Shown: positions 42,801 through 51,749 of the stretch, in pieces
Layout: each line of letters begins with the position of its first letter
How positions within the stretch are numbered: position 1 is the stretch's first letter
Made by a program: the position numbers and the translations under genes
Assembly: GCF_001548395.1 (NCBI RefSeq)
Contig: NZ_AP017367.1
Location: forward strand, 1,649,001 to 1,713,000
Length of the DNA: 64,000 nt
Source of the DNA: Leptolyngbya sp. O-77
Lineage (GTDB): Bacteria; Cyanobacteriota; Cyanobacteriia; Elainellales; Elainellaceae
Direction of reading: 5' to 3'
The notes under the pieces: generated by a model
What the model was told of the DNA's origin: nothing
What the model saw: only the letters and a program-made list of their open reading frames with translations
Databases searched by the model: none

Positions 42801-44684
42801 GAGGGAGAAAACTGGCAATGGGGCGAGTTTAACGCGCAGGAGGTGATTGCCCAGGGTACGCTCCAGGATGGGGTTCTGGAACTACTGCCCCTGCGGCTGG
42901 GGTCTGACGATGCCTTCCTCAGCTTCAACGGGCAGTTTGGCGCAGACGAGATTTCGGGCCAGCTTCAGGCGCAGGAAGTGGATATCACGCCGCTTCAGGA
43001 CATCGTGCGGCTGCCCATCAGCATCACGGGTCGGGTGAATGGTAATGCCTTTTTGCTGGGCAGCCTGGGCGACCCGGAGGTGCGCGGCGAGGTAAACTTG
43101 TCCGATGCCAAAATTCAGCAGCAGTCGGTTCAAGGTGTCCGAGCGCTATTCAGCTACGACGATGCGCGAGCGCGAATTATTGGGCAAATGAGCGTCAACG
43201 AAACAGAACCCCTGCGCCTGCGGGCCGATATTCCCTACGCCTTCGACTTTATGGAAATCGAACCCGACAGCAACGAAATTGCCATCAATGTAAACGTTAA
43301 AAACGAAGGGCTGGAACTGCTGAGCCTATTTACCAACCAGGTGGCCTGGGCGGGCGGCGAGGCGGATGTCAATCTGGACATTACGGGCACGCTGAACGCG
43401 CCGCTGGTGACGGGTGCGGCCGAGTTTAACGGAGCCTCGCTGAGCGCACCCGTCCTGCCAGAACCACTCACCAACATCACCGGACGCGCCCAGTTCAACG
43501 CTAGCTTTGTGGATGTAGAAGGCATTCGCGGTCAGTTTCGTCAGGGCGAAGTGGTGGCGCAGGGCATATTGCCAATTTTTGACCCAGACGATTTTCCCAG
43601 AAGCGAAACCGCCGTCAATCAGCCGCTCAGCGTCAGCCTTAATCAGGTGGTGCTAAACCTGAAGGGTCTATACAGCGGCGGCGTTGATGGCGCAGTGCAA
43701 ATTACGGGCACTGCCCTTGCGCCTGTCCTTGGCGGCGACATTGCGCTCACCAACGGTCGAGTCCAGTTGCTCAGCGGCGATGCTCCACCGCCCGAAGACC
43801 CCCCCATCGACCCCAACGACATCACCATTCCACCCCGGTTTGACAACCTGCGATTGAGCTTAGGGCGCGGGCTGCGAATTACGCTCGATCCGCTGCTCGA
43901 TTTTTTGGTGGCGGGCGAGCTGCGGGTCAACGGCACCGTCCGGGCCCCCCGCCCAGAGGGAGAACTGCAAGTTCGTCGGGGCGTCGTCAACCTGTTCACC
44001 ACGCAGTTTAACCTGGTGCGGGGCTACAACAACACCGCCCAATTTACCCCGCAGCGGGGACTCGATCCCTACCTGCAAGTGCAGCTTTTGGCCTCTGTGC
44101 CAGAGGTGACCCGCACGCCCGTTACGACCTCTAGCGGAGCCGCTGAGATTAACGAAACCCTGGTGACAGACCTGGGCAGCCTCAGCAACGTGCGCGTCAT
44201 TGCCACCGTAGACGGCTACGCCAGTGAAATGCTGGATGGATTTCTCACTGGGTCAGACACCTTTGTCCTGAGCAGCAGCCCCGCCCGCAGCGACAGCGAA
44301 ATTATTGCGCTGATTGGCGGCGGTTTTGTTAATACGTTTGGGCAGGGCGACAGCACGCTGGCGATCGCCAACTTAGCCGGTTCTGCGTTCCTCCCCGGCA
44401 TCCAGGGTGTCATTAGCGAAGTGCTAGGACTGTCTGATTTCCGGCTGTTCCCTACGCTGCTGCCCTCCGAAAACGCCTCCAGCACCACCCTCGAACTCGC
44501 CGCCGAAGCGGGCATCGACCTGTTTGGCACCGACCTCTCCGGCTCTGTGCTGGCCGTCCTTACTGCCGACGCGCCCGTGCAGTTCAACCTGCGCTATCGC
44601 ATCAACGACCAGTTCCTGATCCGCAGCTACATTGATACCGATGGGGGAACCGGGGCGATTTTGGAGTTTGAGACGCGGTTTTAG
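39807..44684 (+). CDS. TamB-like translocation/assembly module protein (DUF490)
   Basis: 1625 residues from a GTG start (a short Pro/Arg-rich cytosolic tail precedes one membrane segment at about 27-47, VALGLGLVALAGGVGGTLWV). The body is a long repetitive beta structure, and the last 370 residues form the conserved TamB/DUF490 domain (LRLSLGRGLRITLDP, LNLFTTQFNLVRGYNN, ending YIDTDGGTGAILEFETRF). TamB-like proteins bridge inner and outer membranes and are linked to outer-membrane protein or phospholipid transport; the chloroplast homologue is TIC236. It lies next to the LptD-like gene, consistent with an envelope locus. Confidence 0.93.
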   Translation: MNSPEPPAAPQPPRPSRRRLRLAWRPVALGLGLVALAGGVGGTLWVRSFLRNDLAPLLSTTLSETINRPVQVGPLQGIALNWRGQGEIVFGESVLPPTETDGDRATVQQVRARFNLLDLLQRRLGLVLTLRNPDIFLDQTDDGKWIAIELAEREEEAPLKVELRQLLIEDGTVTVAPSAQLMIEAEKPGVRPDSDLSVRMEQVSGEVNLESIEIADASGAPLEGQNIRFDVNGNPVRGGALRLRGEGVTVPDFQMNLVVQSDGVAVQDVGALLAMPVALESGQMFSNLELRFADETVAGFNGTARFADVDLAIANVPKRITQAGAQLRFRNRLITIEEGRVTYGTIPVEVEGTYDLREGYNLSTRVRNVDFRQIEETADVTTPITLAGAFDADVTVTGPPDGPIVAGTVRSSRPLLIDKVAIDRLSTRFSLVNERVDLTDLVAQLAGGGVVTGGGVLGLGQEATVQARVQARNLPADALARTYGATLPPEIVLGRVNATAQVEGPSNALRTAIQWQAAEATYPARGELLIAGENLRLQNTTLEVAGGRVSAEGDLVGDRWQAVVRSQGVGLRSFSPELAGTLDGTVRLAGTLADPTLAGIRAEGDVRLSQGVSLLTGPLTADFRWLGDRLVLDRAAAPGFRANGTVFARTSGNTPEISSFDLALEVQDFDLNRLPVTLPPQVRVAGRTDFSGRVSGTPAAPAVNGLLALNGLAINQRQFDPRLAGPVQFAMGQGVRADLTGRRDQISLDLDGDYLPRSFLLVHDGARAEGTRRNRTLVTTLENLPLDWLALTPAADLGLGPVTGTVSVNADVNLDTYATEGSFTVDRPGIGYLFADQFSGRITYRNDRIELEDGLLALALPTERPPLEQPYSTVAVNGSATLGNDPQFEATLKTDNARIQDVLNTLRWYDFDDVARGLRQPPTARSADLDTVPVQTGDRPIYQQLQRYSEILALLDLQKQQDEAANPLPRLAELQGNFAATLNLSGSVQSGVTADFNLEGENWQWGEFNAQEVIAQGTLQDGVLELLPLRLGSDDAFLSFNGQFGADEISGQLQAQEVDITPLQDIVRLPISITGRVNGNAFLLGSLGDPEVRGEVNLSDAKIQQQSVQGVRALFSYDDARARIIGQMSVNETEPLRLRADIPYAFDFMEIEPDSNEIAINVNVKNEGLELLSLFTNQVAWAGGEADVNLDITGTLNAPLVTGAAEFNGASLSAPVLPEPLTNITGRAQFNASFVDVEGIRGQFRQGEVVAQGILPIFDPDDFPRSETAVNQPLSVSLNQVVLNLKGLYSGGVDGAVQITGTALAPVLGGDIALTNGRVQLLSGDAPPPEDPPIDPNDITIPPRFDNLRLSLGRGLRITLDPLLDFLVAGELRVNGTVRAPRPEGELQVRRGVVNLFTTQFNLVRGYNNTAQFTPQRGLDPYLQVQLLASVPEVTRTPVTTSSGAAEINETLVTDLGSLSNVRVIATVDGYASEMLDGFLTGSDTFVLSSSPARSDSEIIALIGGGFVNTFGQGDSTLAIANLAGSAFLPGIQGVISEVLGLSDFRLFPTLLPSENASSTTLELAAEAGIDLFGTDLSGSVLAVLTADAPVQFNLRYRINDQFLIRSYIDTDGGTGAILEFETRF

Positions 44685-44708
44685 AAGCGTTGGGCTGGGA
44701 ACCCCTCA

Positions 44709-46067
44709 TCACTCCGTCAACACATCCCGCCCGTTCGGGGTGACCAAAACGTCATCCTCAATGCGAATGCCGCGCACATCGGCAAACTCTGCCAGACGCT
44801 CCCAGTTCACCATTGCGGAATAGCGATCGCGCTTTTCTGGGTCTTGCAGCAGGGCAGGAATTTGGTAGAAGCCGGGTTCCACCGTCACCACCATGCCCGG
44901 CCGCAGGGGGCGATCGAGCCGCAAATAGCATAGCCCAAAGCGATCGCTCCTCGTTCGCCCCGGTGCATAGCCCGCGAGGTCGCCCAAATCTTCCATATCG
45001 TGGACATCCAGCCCCAAGAGATGCCCCACGCCATGCGGGAAAAACAGCGCGTGGGCATCCTGCTCGACCAGTGCGTCTGGCGCACCGCGCAAAATGCCCA
45101 GGCTCACCAGTCCTTCAGCCAGCACTCGCGCCGCCAGCAGGTGAATCTCGCGGTATTCCACGCCGGGGGCGATCGCCTCGATGCAGCGGCCGTGAGCAGC
45201 CTGCACAACGTCGTAGATATCGCGCTGGGTTGGTGAAAACTGACCCGACACAGGCCAAGTGCGCGTCATGTCGGCTGCCCAGCCCAGAGGCGTTTCAGCC
45301 CCCACATCCGCCAGCAGCAGGTCGCCCGGTTCCAGCGCGTGCCCGTAGTGGCAGTTGTGCAACACCTCCCCATGCACCGTGACGATGCTGCTGTAGGCAG
45401 GGGTCATGTCTGCCGCCAGAATTACCTGCTCCATTGCCGCCCGCACCTCGGCTTCGGTGGTGGCGGTGGCGATCGCCGCTCTGCCTGCCTCATGCGCCTG
45501 CTGCGTCACCTGGGCGGCCCGCCGCATTTCCGCCAGTGCCCACTCATCGTGGCACAGCCGCACTTGAACGATCGCCTCCGCCAGCACTCGATCTAGACCC
45601 TCAGAGTGTTTGGGGGTAGCGAGCGATCGCCCCAAGAGCCTCTCTTGCTGCTGCCGAGTGGCGCTGTCCTGCACTGCAATCGTTGCTGCGCCCGCACAAT
45701 ACCGCTCCAGGTCAGCCAGGGGCCGTGCGTCATCTGCGCCGATTTGTTCTGCAATCTGCGATCGCGTCGGGCCAGGCCCGTGCCACAGCACCTCGGCGGG
45801 GGTTGGCTGATCCCAAAACAGCGTCAGGTGGGAACCCTGGAGGGCGATCGCCGCATTGGGTAAGTTCAACCCCGCGAAGTACAGAAAATGGCTGCTGGCG
45901 CGAAACGGGTAGGTATTCGCCGGAAAATTGCGCGAAGGACTCTGCCCCGACCACAGCACCACAGGAACAGAAATCAGGGCTGCAAGCCTCTGTCGCCGCT
46001 GGCGCAGCGCTGCTGCAAGCGTTCGAGAAGCAGACCCAGATTCGGCTTGCAGGAATTCGGCTAGCAT
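44709..46067 (-). CDS. pepP: Xaa-Pro aminopeptidase (aminopeptidase P family)
   Basis: 452 residues. An N-terminal creatinase-like domain is followed by the pita-bread M24 domain. Metal ligands: Asp in LLADVGAETPLGWAADMTRTW, His in GVGHLLGLDVHDME, Glu in MVVTVEPGFYQIP, and Glu in RIEDDVLVTPNGR. The enzyme removes N-terminal residues preceding proline. It is convergent with the TamB gene (25 bp). The start at 46067 (MLAEFLQ) gives a normal length. Confidence 0.94.
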   Translation of the reverse strand: MLAEFLQAESGSASRTLAAALRQRRQRLAALISVPVVLWSGQSPSRNFPANTYPFRASSHFLYFAGLNLPNAAIALQGSHLTLFWDQPTPAEVLWHGPGPTRSQIAEQIGADDARPLADLERYCAGAATIAVQDSATRQQQERLLGRSLATPKHSEGLDRVLAEAIVQVRLCHDEWALAEMRRAAQVTQQAHEAGRAAIATATTEAEVRAAMEQVILAADMTPAYSSIVTVHGEVLHNCHYGHALEPGDLLLADVGAETPLGWAADMTRTWPVSGQFSPTQRDIYDVVQAAHGRCIEAIAPGVEYREIHLLAARVLAEGLVSLGILRGAPDALVEQDAHALFFPHGVGHLLGLDVHDMEDLGDLAGYAPGRTRSDRFGLCYLRLDRPLRPGMVVTVEPGFYQIPALLQDPEKRDRYSAMVNWERLAEFADVRGIRIEDDVLVTPNGRDVLTE

Positions 46068-46141
46068 GGCTCAAAGACGAATAAAATACAACCTGATTCA
46101 AGCATTTTTTGAACCCAGGAGGGCGATCGCCCGCCCATAAC

Positions 46142-46412
46142 TTACTCGCGACTGCGCTGCAAATATCGCAACACATCTTCCGGATCGGGCCGGATGATGA
46201 TGCCGCGTTCTGCAACAGAGACGGCGCGGCTCCACTCAAAGCGTTCCGCATAGCGGAGCAGGTGCAGCCGATCGACCTCCTGCTGCGTATCGGCAAGAGA
46301 GCCAACTAGATAGAGGCGCAGGCGGCGACGACGGGGCAACTCGCAGGTCAGCGGCGGCAGCGAAAACTCGGTCGCCTTCGAGCATGGGGACGACCGGTTG
46401 AATTTGCAGCAT
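46142..46412 (-). pseudogene. Small hypothetical protein, one apparent frameshift
   Basis: Joined, two frames encode 89 residues. The first runs from ATG 46412 (MLQIQPVVPMLEGDRVF) to about residue 26; the second continues RRRRLRLYLVGSLADTQQEV, then AERFEWSRAVSVAERG, to the stop at 46142. The switch is in a CCCC run on the coding strand (GTTGCCCCGTCG); one C fewer restores a single 90-codon frame exactly. No known domain. A predicted beta strand-rich N-terminus and a charged tail are all that can be seen. The joined product reads as a conserved-type small cytoplasmic protein, but I do not recognise it. Confidence 0.55.
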
Positions 46413-46763
46413 TTGAGGTTTCCCCTTGTGAAGTAGGTGGAGGGAAACCCCGAAATGTTGGCCGCCCAAAGACGTGAAGCGCTGGGACAGGGCGGCCTAC
46501 GATGGACGCAGCCCTGAGACAGCCCGTACTGTCGAGGGGTCAGGTGTTGGTGGGTGCTGGTGACACCTACCAACGCCGTAAGTGACTAAACGACCAAAAT
46601 TTCGGGGAGAAAGCAAGCTGCTCGCACACAGCTATGGCGCAACACTATAGGGCAGAACCACAAATTGTGCATTAGCTGGGCAAAATCTCAAAGTTTTTCG
46701 TCTTAAACTCTTTGGGGCGATCGCACACCCAAAAATTCTGTACCAGCGCAGACCGAAGGCATC

Positions 46764-46807
46764 AAAAAAATAAGAAAGCGAGAATCCTAAAGGGCAGAAC
46801 TCTCGCT
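46764..46807 (-). terminator. Probable terminator of psaX
   Basis: On the minus strand AGCGAGA and TCTCGCT form a perfect 7-bp stem around a 17-base loop, followed by TTCTTATTTTTTT. It lies 145 bp beyond the psaX stop. Confidence 0.7.
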
Positions 46808-46822
46808 GTTGCAAAGATTTAG

Positions 46823-46878
46823 TTGTCCTGAAGATGTCCTGAATGCGTTCTGAATCCGTCCTGAAATAACTCCTGAAA
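46823..46878. repeat. 11-bp tandem repeat, five units
   Basis: Five units ending in CCTGAA or TCTGAA with an 11-bp period (the last is 12): GTTGTCCTGAA, GATGTCCTGAA, TGCGTTCTGAA, TCCGTCCTGAA, ATAACTCCTGAA. They lie in the psaX downstream region, about one helical turn apart. Confidence 0.65.
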
Positions 46879-46951
46879 CATGTCCCAAAAATACTGCTAG
46901 CCCCCAGGACAGAGGGGGCGGCATGGACACTGGGCAAAGCTTTTTGACGGG

Positions 46952-47071
46952 TTACTTCAAAACACCGAAGTAGTAGGCAGCCACCACAAAGTTAATGCCG
47001 AGCAGCAGCAGGGCCCATCCGGCGCGGAAGGTATAAGGGGGTTTGCTGGCGGGTTTGGTTTTAGAAGTCAT
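46952..47071 (-). CDS. psaX: Photosystem I subunit PsaX
   Basis: 39 residues: MTSKTKPASKPPYTFRAGWA, then LLLLGINFVVAAYYFGVLK. The pattern (short basic front, YTFR, aromatic residue before LLLL.INF, AAYYFG.LK end) matches PsaX, a one-helix subunit at the outer edge of PSI, known from Thermosynechococcus and some other cyanobacteria. It is a single gene with its own terminator downstream. The call rests on remembered similarity to the PsaX sequence; the length fits. Confidence 0.88.
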   Translation of the reverse strand: MTSKTKPASKPPYTFRAGWALLLLGINFVVAAYYFGVLK

Positions 47072-47370
47072 AGCAATTCCTAACAGCGATAAACAGCAGA
47101 GAATCTAATCGTTCATTATTAACCACAGCGGGGGACTTGGTAACACCCTGCTTGGTAAAACGAAACATTAACTCGGCTAAAGATTTTTGACTGAGCGCAA
47201 CTGGGTGAAGCGGGCGTGGCTTTGGCGCTAACGTACTTGACGCAGCATTTGTACTATGGATAATAGTGAGAACGTGTGTATTATGGCATTAAGAACGCAT
47301 GTATTGTCAAAGATGGGGAACTCGGCACATGCTGCGAATCGTGATGCATGAATGCTGATGTGAACGGGTT

Positions 47371-49065
47371 ATGGAATTGGAAAATCCATTAGGGTCTGTG
47401 ATTCAAGGCTCCCTCAGCCAAGGGCTGGAGGTGCGGCTGCACGCGGATGTGTCCGTCGAAGATATGCGCGTGGGCAAGTTTCTGGTGGTTCAGGGGCGGC
47501 GATCGCGCTTCTTTTGTATGCTCACCGATGTCTCTCTGGGCACGTCCAACCCGCGCATTGTGTCCAACCCGCCCGATCCCAGCAACACGTTTTTACACGA
47601 AGTCCTGGCGGGCAGCGGCACCTATGGCACCATCAACCTGTCGCCGATGCTGATGTTCACGCCGACAGACGCACAAACTCCCCCCTCCCAAACCCAAAAT
47701 CCCCAGGCCAACACCAGCGCCATCGAACTATTGCCCGTCAAGACGATTCCCAGCCACTTTAGCCAGGTGTTTGACGCGAGCGATCGCGACTTTCGCGCCG
47801 TCTTTGGCTGGGAAGACGATCCGCATCGGCGCAACTTTTCGGTGGGGCAGCCCATCGATATGGACGTGCCCATTTGCATTGACCTGGATCGGTTTGTGGA
47901 GCGCAGCAACGGCGTGTTTGGCAAGTCGGGCACGGGCAAATCTTTTCTGACGCGGCTGCTGCTGTCGGGCATCATCCGCAAGCGGGCAGCGGTAAACCTG
48001 ATTTTCGACATGCACTCGGAATATGGCTGGGAGGCCACCAGCGAGGGCGGCTCCAAGTCTCGCGTGTCGATGGTGAAGGGGCTGCGGCAGTTGTTTCCCG
48101 GTCAGGTAAAAATCTTCACGCTTGATCCCCAATCGACCCAGCGGCGGGGCGTGCGCGATGCCCAGGAGCTATTCATCAGCTATGACCAGATCGAGGTGGA
48201 AGACCTGGCGTTGGTGCGCGGCGAACTGAACGTGTCGGAGGCAGCGCTGGAAAACGCGATTATTCTCCGCAACGAGTTTGGCAAGGCCTGGATTTCTCGC
48301 CTGTTGTCGATGAGCAATGAGGAAATTCAAGAGTTTTGCCAGGTGAAAATGGGCAGCCCCGCATCGATCATGGCGCTCCAGCGCAAGCTGACCCGGCTGG
48401 ATGACTTGAAATATCTGCGGCCGGTGTGTCCGCATAACTATGTGAATCAAGTGCTGGAGGCGCTGGAGTCGGGCAAGCATGTGGTGGTGGAGTTTGGCTC
48501 CCAGTCCAATATGCTGTCCTATATGCTGGCGACAAACATCATTGCGCGGCGGATTCATGCCAGCTACGTGCTGAAGGCGGAGCGCTTCTTGCAGACCAAG
48601 AATCCGGGCGATCGCCCCCACCAGCTCGTCATCACCATCGAAGAGGCGCACCGCTTTCTTGATCCCGCCACCGTGCGGCAGACCATCTTTGGCACGATCG
48701 CCCGTGAAATGCGGAAGTATTTCGTAACGCTGCTGGTGGTCGATCAGCGCCCGTCGGGCATCGACAACGAGGTGATGTCGCAGATCGGCACGCGCATCAC
48801 GGCCCTCTTGAATGACGAAAAAGACATCGACGCAATCTTTACGGGCGTGTCTGGCGGGCAGGCGCTGCGCTCAGTCCTGGCGAAGCTCGATTCCAAACAG
48901 CAGGCGCTCATCCTGGGACACGCCGTGCCGATGCCCGTTGTCGTCCGCACCCGCCCCTACGACGAAACTTTCTACGCCGAAATTGGCGAAACCGCCTGGG
49001 ACGAAATGCCGGATGCCGCCGTGTTCCGCGTTTCCGAAGCCGCCAAAGCCGATCTAGGCTTCTGA
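47371..49065 (+). CDS. HerA-like ATPase (DUF87)
   Basis: 564 residues. An N-terminal beta barrel (about 1-130; GSVIQGSLSQGLEVRL) precedes a FtsK/HerA-type ATPase: Walker A GKSGTGKS (about 188), Walker B LVITIEEAHRFL (about 427), a sensor region LLVVDQRPSGI and an arginine finger candidate in SQIGTRI. HerA translocates DNA as a hexamer and usually works with the nuclease NurA; no NurA is adjacent, only an Uma2-family protein on the other strand, whose end overlaps by 12 bp. In cyanobacteria this orphan form is common and its role is unknown. Confidence 0.9.
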   Translation: MELENPLGSVIQGSLSQGLEVRLHADVSVEDMRVGKFLVVQGRRSRFFCMLTDVSLGTSNPRIVSNPPDPSNTFLHEVLAGSGTYGTINLSPMLMFTPTDAQTPPSQTQNPQANTSAIELLPVKTIPSHFSQVFDASDRDFRAVFGWEDDPHRRNFSVGQPIDMDVPICIDLDRFVERSNGVFGKSGTGKSFLTRLLLSGIIRKRAAVNLIFDMHSEYGWEATSEGGSKSRVSMVKGLRQLFPGQVKIFTLDPQSTQRRGVRDAQELFISYDQIEVEDLALVRGELNVSEAALENAIILRNEFGKAWISRLLSMSNEEIQEFCQVKMGSPASIMALQRKLTRLDDLKYLRPVCPHNYVNQVLEALESGKHVVVEFGSQSNMLSYMLATNIIARRIHASYVLKAERFLQTKNPGDRPHQLVITIEEAHRFLDPATVRQTIFGTIAREMRKYFVTLLVVDQRPSGIDNEVMSQIGTRITALLNDEKDIDAIFTGVSGGQALRSVLAKLDSKQQALILGHAVPMPVVVRTRPYDETFYAEIGETAWDEMPDAAVFRVSEAAKADLGF

Positions 49066-49743
49066 TCGCAGCGCAGCCACCTTCTCCCTCGCCCAGGCCC
49101 GCAGCGCCAATTCTGCCTCCACTTCGTCCTGCTGTGCCTGCTCCAAAAAGCGGTAGAGGTCGTCTTTTTCCACCCAGCCAAAGGTAGGGCTATGGCCCTG
49201 CTCGACATACTCGCCCGCTTGCAGTTGATAAATCCGCCACTCGCGCCCGTTGTATCGCCAAAACTCTGGCACGCCGAGGCTGGCATAGAAGCGATTCTTG
49301 TTGATGTCGGTGTGGGTGATATCGACTTCCACCACGAGGTCGGGCGGTGGGTCGGTGGCAAAGTCTACGTTGCGCCCAGCGACCTGCGGCTGATGCTGAA
49401 TGTAGTAGGCGCAGTCGGGTTCTGATCCTCGATTCAGGTCTTCCCGATTCATAGTGGTGGAACCCATCGTCTTGATCTTCATGCCCAGTTCCACTACCAG
49501 AATGATGATGAAACGCTCAATCAGTCGTAGCGCAAATTCGTGATCTTCCAGTGGCATGGTAATTTCGAGCATTCCCTGGTCGTAGGTGAGACGGGCGGCG
49601 CGGCTCTGGGGCAGCGCATCCAGAATTTGCAGGTAGCCGTCCCACGTCAGCCCGTGCAGCGTGACGCGCTTTTCGCCCAGAGATGGCGGAAGGGCGATCG
49701 CCGTTTCGAGTTCACCTGTTGCCTGAGTTGCAGCATCCACCAT
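49054..49743 (-). CDS. Uma2 family protein (DUF820)
   Basis: 229 residues from the ATG at 49743 (MVDAATQATGE). The family has a PD-(D/E)XK-like restriction fold. Visible pattern: TWDGYLQILDALPQSRAARLTYD, EPDCAYYIQ, then PPDLVVEVDITHTDINK with the catalytic-type Asp and Glu, and PEFWRYNG. Cyanobacteria carry dozens of these genes and their role is unproven. Its last codons overlap the convergent herA end. Confidence 0.9.
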   Translation of the reverse strand: MVDAATQATGELETAIALPPSLGEKRVTLHGLTWDGYLQILDALPQSRAARLTYDQGMLEITMPLEDHEFALRLIERFIIILVVELGMKIKTMGSTTMNREDLNRGSEPDCAYYIQHQPQVAGRNVDFATDPPPDLVVEVDITHTDINKNRFYASLGVPEFWRYNGREWRIYQLQAGEYVEQGHSPTFGWVEKDDLYRFLEQAQQDEVEAELALRAWAREKVAALRSEA

Positions 49744-50680
49744 AAAAATCACCCCATTAAAATCATCTTTTTTATCGATTGATCTACGCTGCCACCTCCA
49801 AATCCGACCCTATCCAATTAGTTCGGTTTTCCCCCCGTACTAGCCGAACCTGATCTCTCCATAAATCACTAGATGATAGGGAAACACGGTGAACATTTGT
49901 TTTGATTTCTCCGTCCTTTGTTATGTCAAAGGCTGATCTCCCAGTCTCAAAGATCCTTACGATTCTTCACCTGAAAGCGCCACCCAGCTCTCTCGCCGTT
50001 CACCCGCAAAGTTCACCCGTTTGGATGAATGCCTAGCCCTTTACGCAAGCCTAAACTTGTATTATAGTTTTCGTACAAGAGTGAACTCATAACGACTTCG
50101 CTTTTGTGGCTCATCTCTCGCTTCTTTCTCTTCTAGTTTTGCCTTTGGGCTTTTGTTATGTTGGGTTCCAACGCTACGCCCAATCTGTCAAGCGCTTTGA
50201 CCATCTTGTTTGACCATTTTGACTGTTAGAAGTATCGGTCTTAAGAAAGGGTTACTACTTTTCCGAAGAATGCCGCTAGTCGTAGTAGTATCTACATTCA
50301 ACTCGCGTTTAAGCTGTTTCTAAAGCTGCCCTGGGTTGGTTAAGGGGGAGTCGTCCAGAGAGACGCACCTGGGCAACGGCTTAGAGATTTCACCATTTCA
50401 CCTGTTTTTGCTTCACCTGTTTTCGTCTGAGCGTCGCTTCTTTCGTTCGGATTTTCAGTTCCTAATTCGGATTTGTTTACCAGCCCTAACATTGCTCCAC
50501 TGGGTTTCTCAGTGGGCACAATCAAGCCTCTCTCTGAAGCGGTTTTCTGACAAAGAAGCTGCCTCGAAAGCTGGCTCACAAGTCAGTCTCTCTCTAATCT
50601 TTCCGGGGCTGATAGAGCGTCTGACCACCCAATTTACGTTTCCTGTTCGATTCAAGATTGTTCAACGGAGTCTCGCATTC
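49744..50680. other. Long leader before the sigma factor gene
   Basis: About 940 bp. A frame upstream of the sigma ATG stays open from 50336, but its translation is not sigma-like, so this is taken as non-coding leader. TATTAT near 50069 is a possible -10 without a good -35. No small RNA could be recognised. Confidence 0.45.
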
Positions 50681-51664
50681 ATGGCAACCGCAAACACCAC
50701 AGCTAAAACCACGAAACCGCTGTTTACCGCAGATATGGTACGAACCTATCTGCACGAAATTGGTCGGGTGCCGCTGCTGACCCATGAGCAGGAGATCGTC
50801 TATGGCAAGCAGGTGCAGCAGATGATGGCACTCCTGGAGGCGAAAGAGGCTCTGGCCAACAAGCTGGAGCGGGAGCCTTCGCTGGCAGAGTGGGCAGCCG
50901 AGGTCAACCTGACGGAAGCCGAGTTGAGCCAAGCCCTGCGCGTGGGTCAGCGGGCCAAGCAAAAGATGATCGAGGCAAACCTGCGCCTGGTGGTGGCGAT
51001 CGCCAAGAAGTATCAGAAGCGAAACCTAGAGTTCCTCGACCTGATTCAGGAAGGAACGCTCGGTCTGGAGCGCGGCGTGGAGAAGTTTGATCCCACGCGG
51101 GGCTACAAGTTCTCGACCTATGCGTACTGGTGGATTCGGCAGGCGATCACGCGGGCGATCGCCCAGCAGGCCCGCACCATCCGCCTACCCATCCACATTA
51201 CCGAAAAGCTCAACAAGATCAAAAAGGTGCAGCGCGAGCTGACGCAAGAGCTGGGTCGTGCGCCCACGCCTGCGGACATCGCCGAAGCGCTGGAGCTAGA
51301 ACCAGGACAAATCCGCGAGTTCCTGCTGATGGCGCGGCAGCCTGTGTCGCTAGATCTCAAAGTTGGCGACAACCAAGACACCGAGCTACAAGACCTGCTG
51401 GAAGACGACGGCGCATCGCCCGAAACCTTCACGGTGCAGGAGTCGCTGCGGCAAGATATCCAAAACCTACTGGCAGAGCTAACGCCCCAGCAGCGGGAAG
51501 TGCTGGTGCTGCGCTTTGGGCTGGAAGACGGCAACGAGCTATCGCTGGCAAAAGTCGGGCAGCGGATGAACATCAGCCGCGAACGGGTGCGCCAGCTTGA
51601 GCGGCAGGCGCTGGATCATTTACGTCGTCGCAAAGTCAACGTTCGTGGATATTTGGCCAGTTAA
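50681..51664 (+). CDS. Group 2 RNA polymerase sigma factor (RpoD/SigA family)
   Basis: 327 residues from ATG 50681 (MATANTTAKTTKPLFTADMVRTYLHEIGRVPLL); region 1.1 is absent, as in cyanobacterial group 2 factors. Regions seen: 1.2 (DMVRTYLHEIGR), 2 (NLRLVVAIAKKY, LIQEGTLGLERGVEKFDP, GYKFSTYAYWWIRQAITRAI), 3 (RLPIHITEKLNKIKK) and 4 (LTPQQREVLVLRFGLEDG, SRERVRQLERQAL). It directs polymerase to stress or nutrient-controlled promoters. Which Sig letter applies cannot be decided. A terminator hairpin follows the stop. Confidence 0.94.
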   Translation: MATANTTAKTTKPLFTADMVRTYLHEIGRVPLLTHEQEIVYGKQVQQMMALLEAKEALANKLEREPSLAEWAAEVNLTEAELSQALRVGQRAKQKMIEANLRLVVAIAKKYQKRNLEFLDLIQEGTLGLERGVEKFDPTRGYKFSTYAYWWIRQAITRAIAQQARTIRLPIHITEKLNKIKKVQRELTQELGRAPTPADIAEALELEPGQIREFLLMARQPVSLDLKVGDNQDTELQDLLEDDGASPETFTVQESLRQDIQNLLAELTPQQREVLVLRFGLEDGNELSLAKVGQRMNISRERVRQLERQALDHLRRRKVNVRGYLAS

Positions 51665-51710
51665 TTAAACTGTCCGTTGTCCGCGTTTGTTTAACTTGCT
51701 TCATGGGATG

Positions 51711-51749
51711 AATAGAGGTGGAGAGGTGCATAACCCCTCCGCCTCTATT
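51711..51749 (+). terminator. Terminator of the sigma factor gene
   Basis: AATAGAGG and CCTCTATT pair perfectly, with a further GGAG/CTCC stretch inside, giving a long stem; the tail is TTTGTT. It lies 47 bp after the stop codon. Confidence 0.75.

Larger units (their letters stand above)
46413..46951. other. Spacer downstream of psaX
   Basis: About 540 bp without a supported gene. It contains the probable psaX terminator (46764-46807), a GCCCCC/GGGGGC stem (46900-46919) and an 11-bp repeat array. An open frame at 46632-46937 is translation of these elements. Confidence 0.5.

Noticed and set aside
50336..50680. N-terminal extension of the sigma factor
   Set aside because: The frame is open from 50336 but the 115 extra residues are not sigma-like and begin without a good start; the family start fits ATG 50681.
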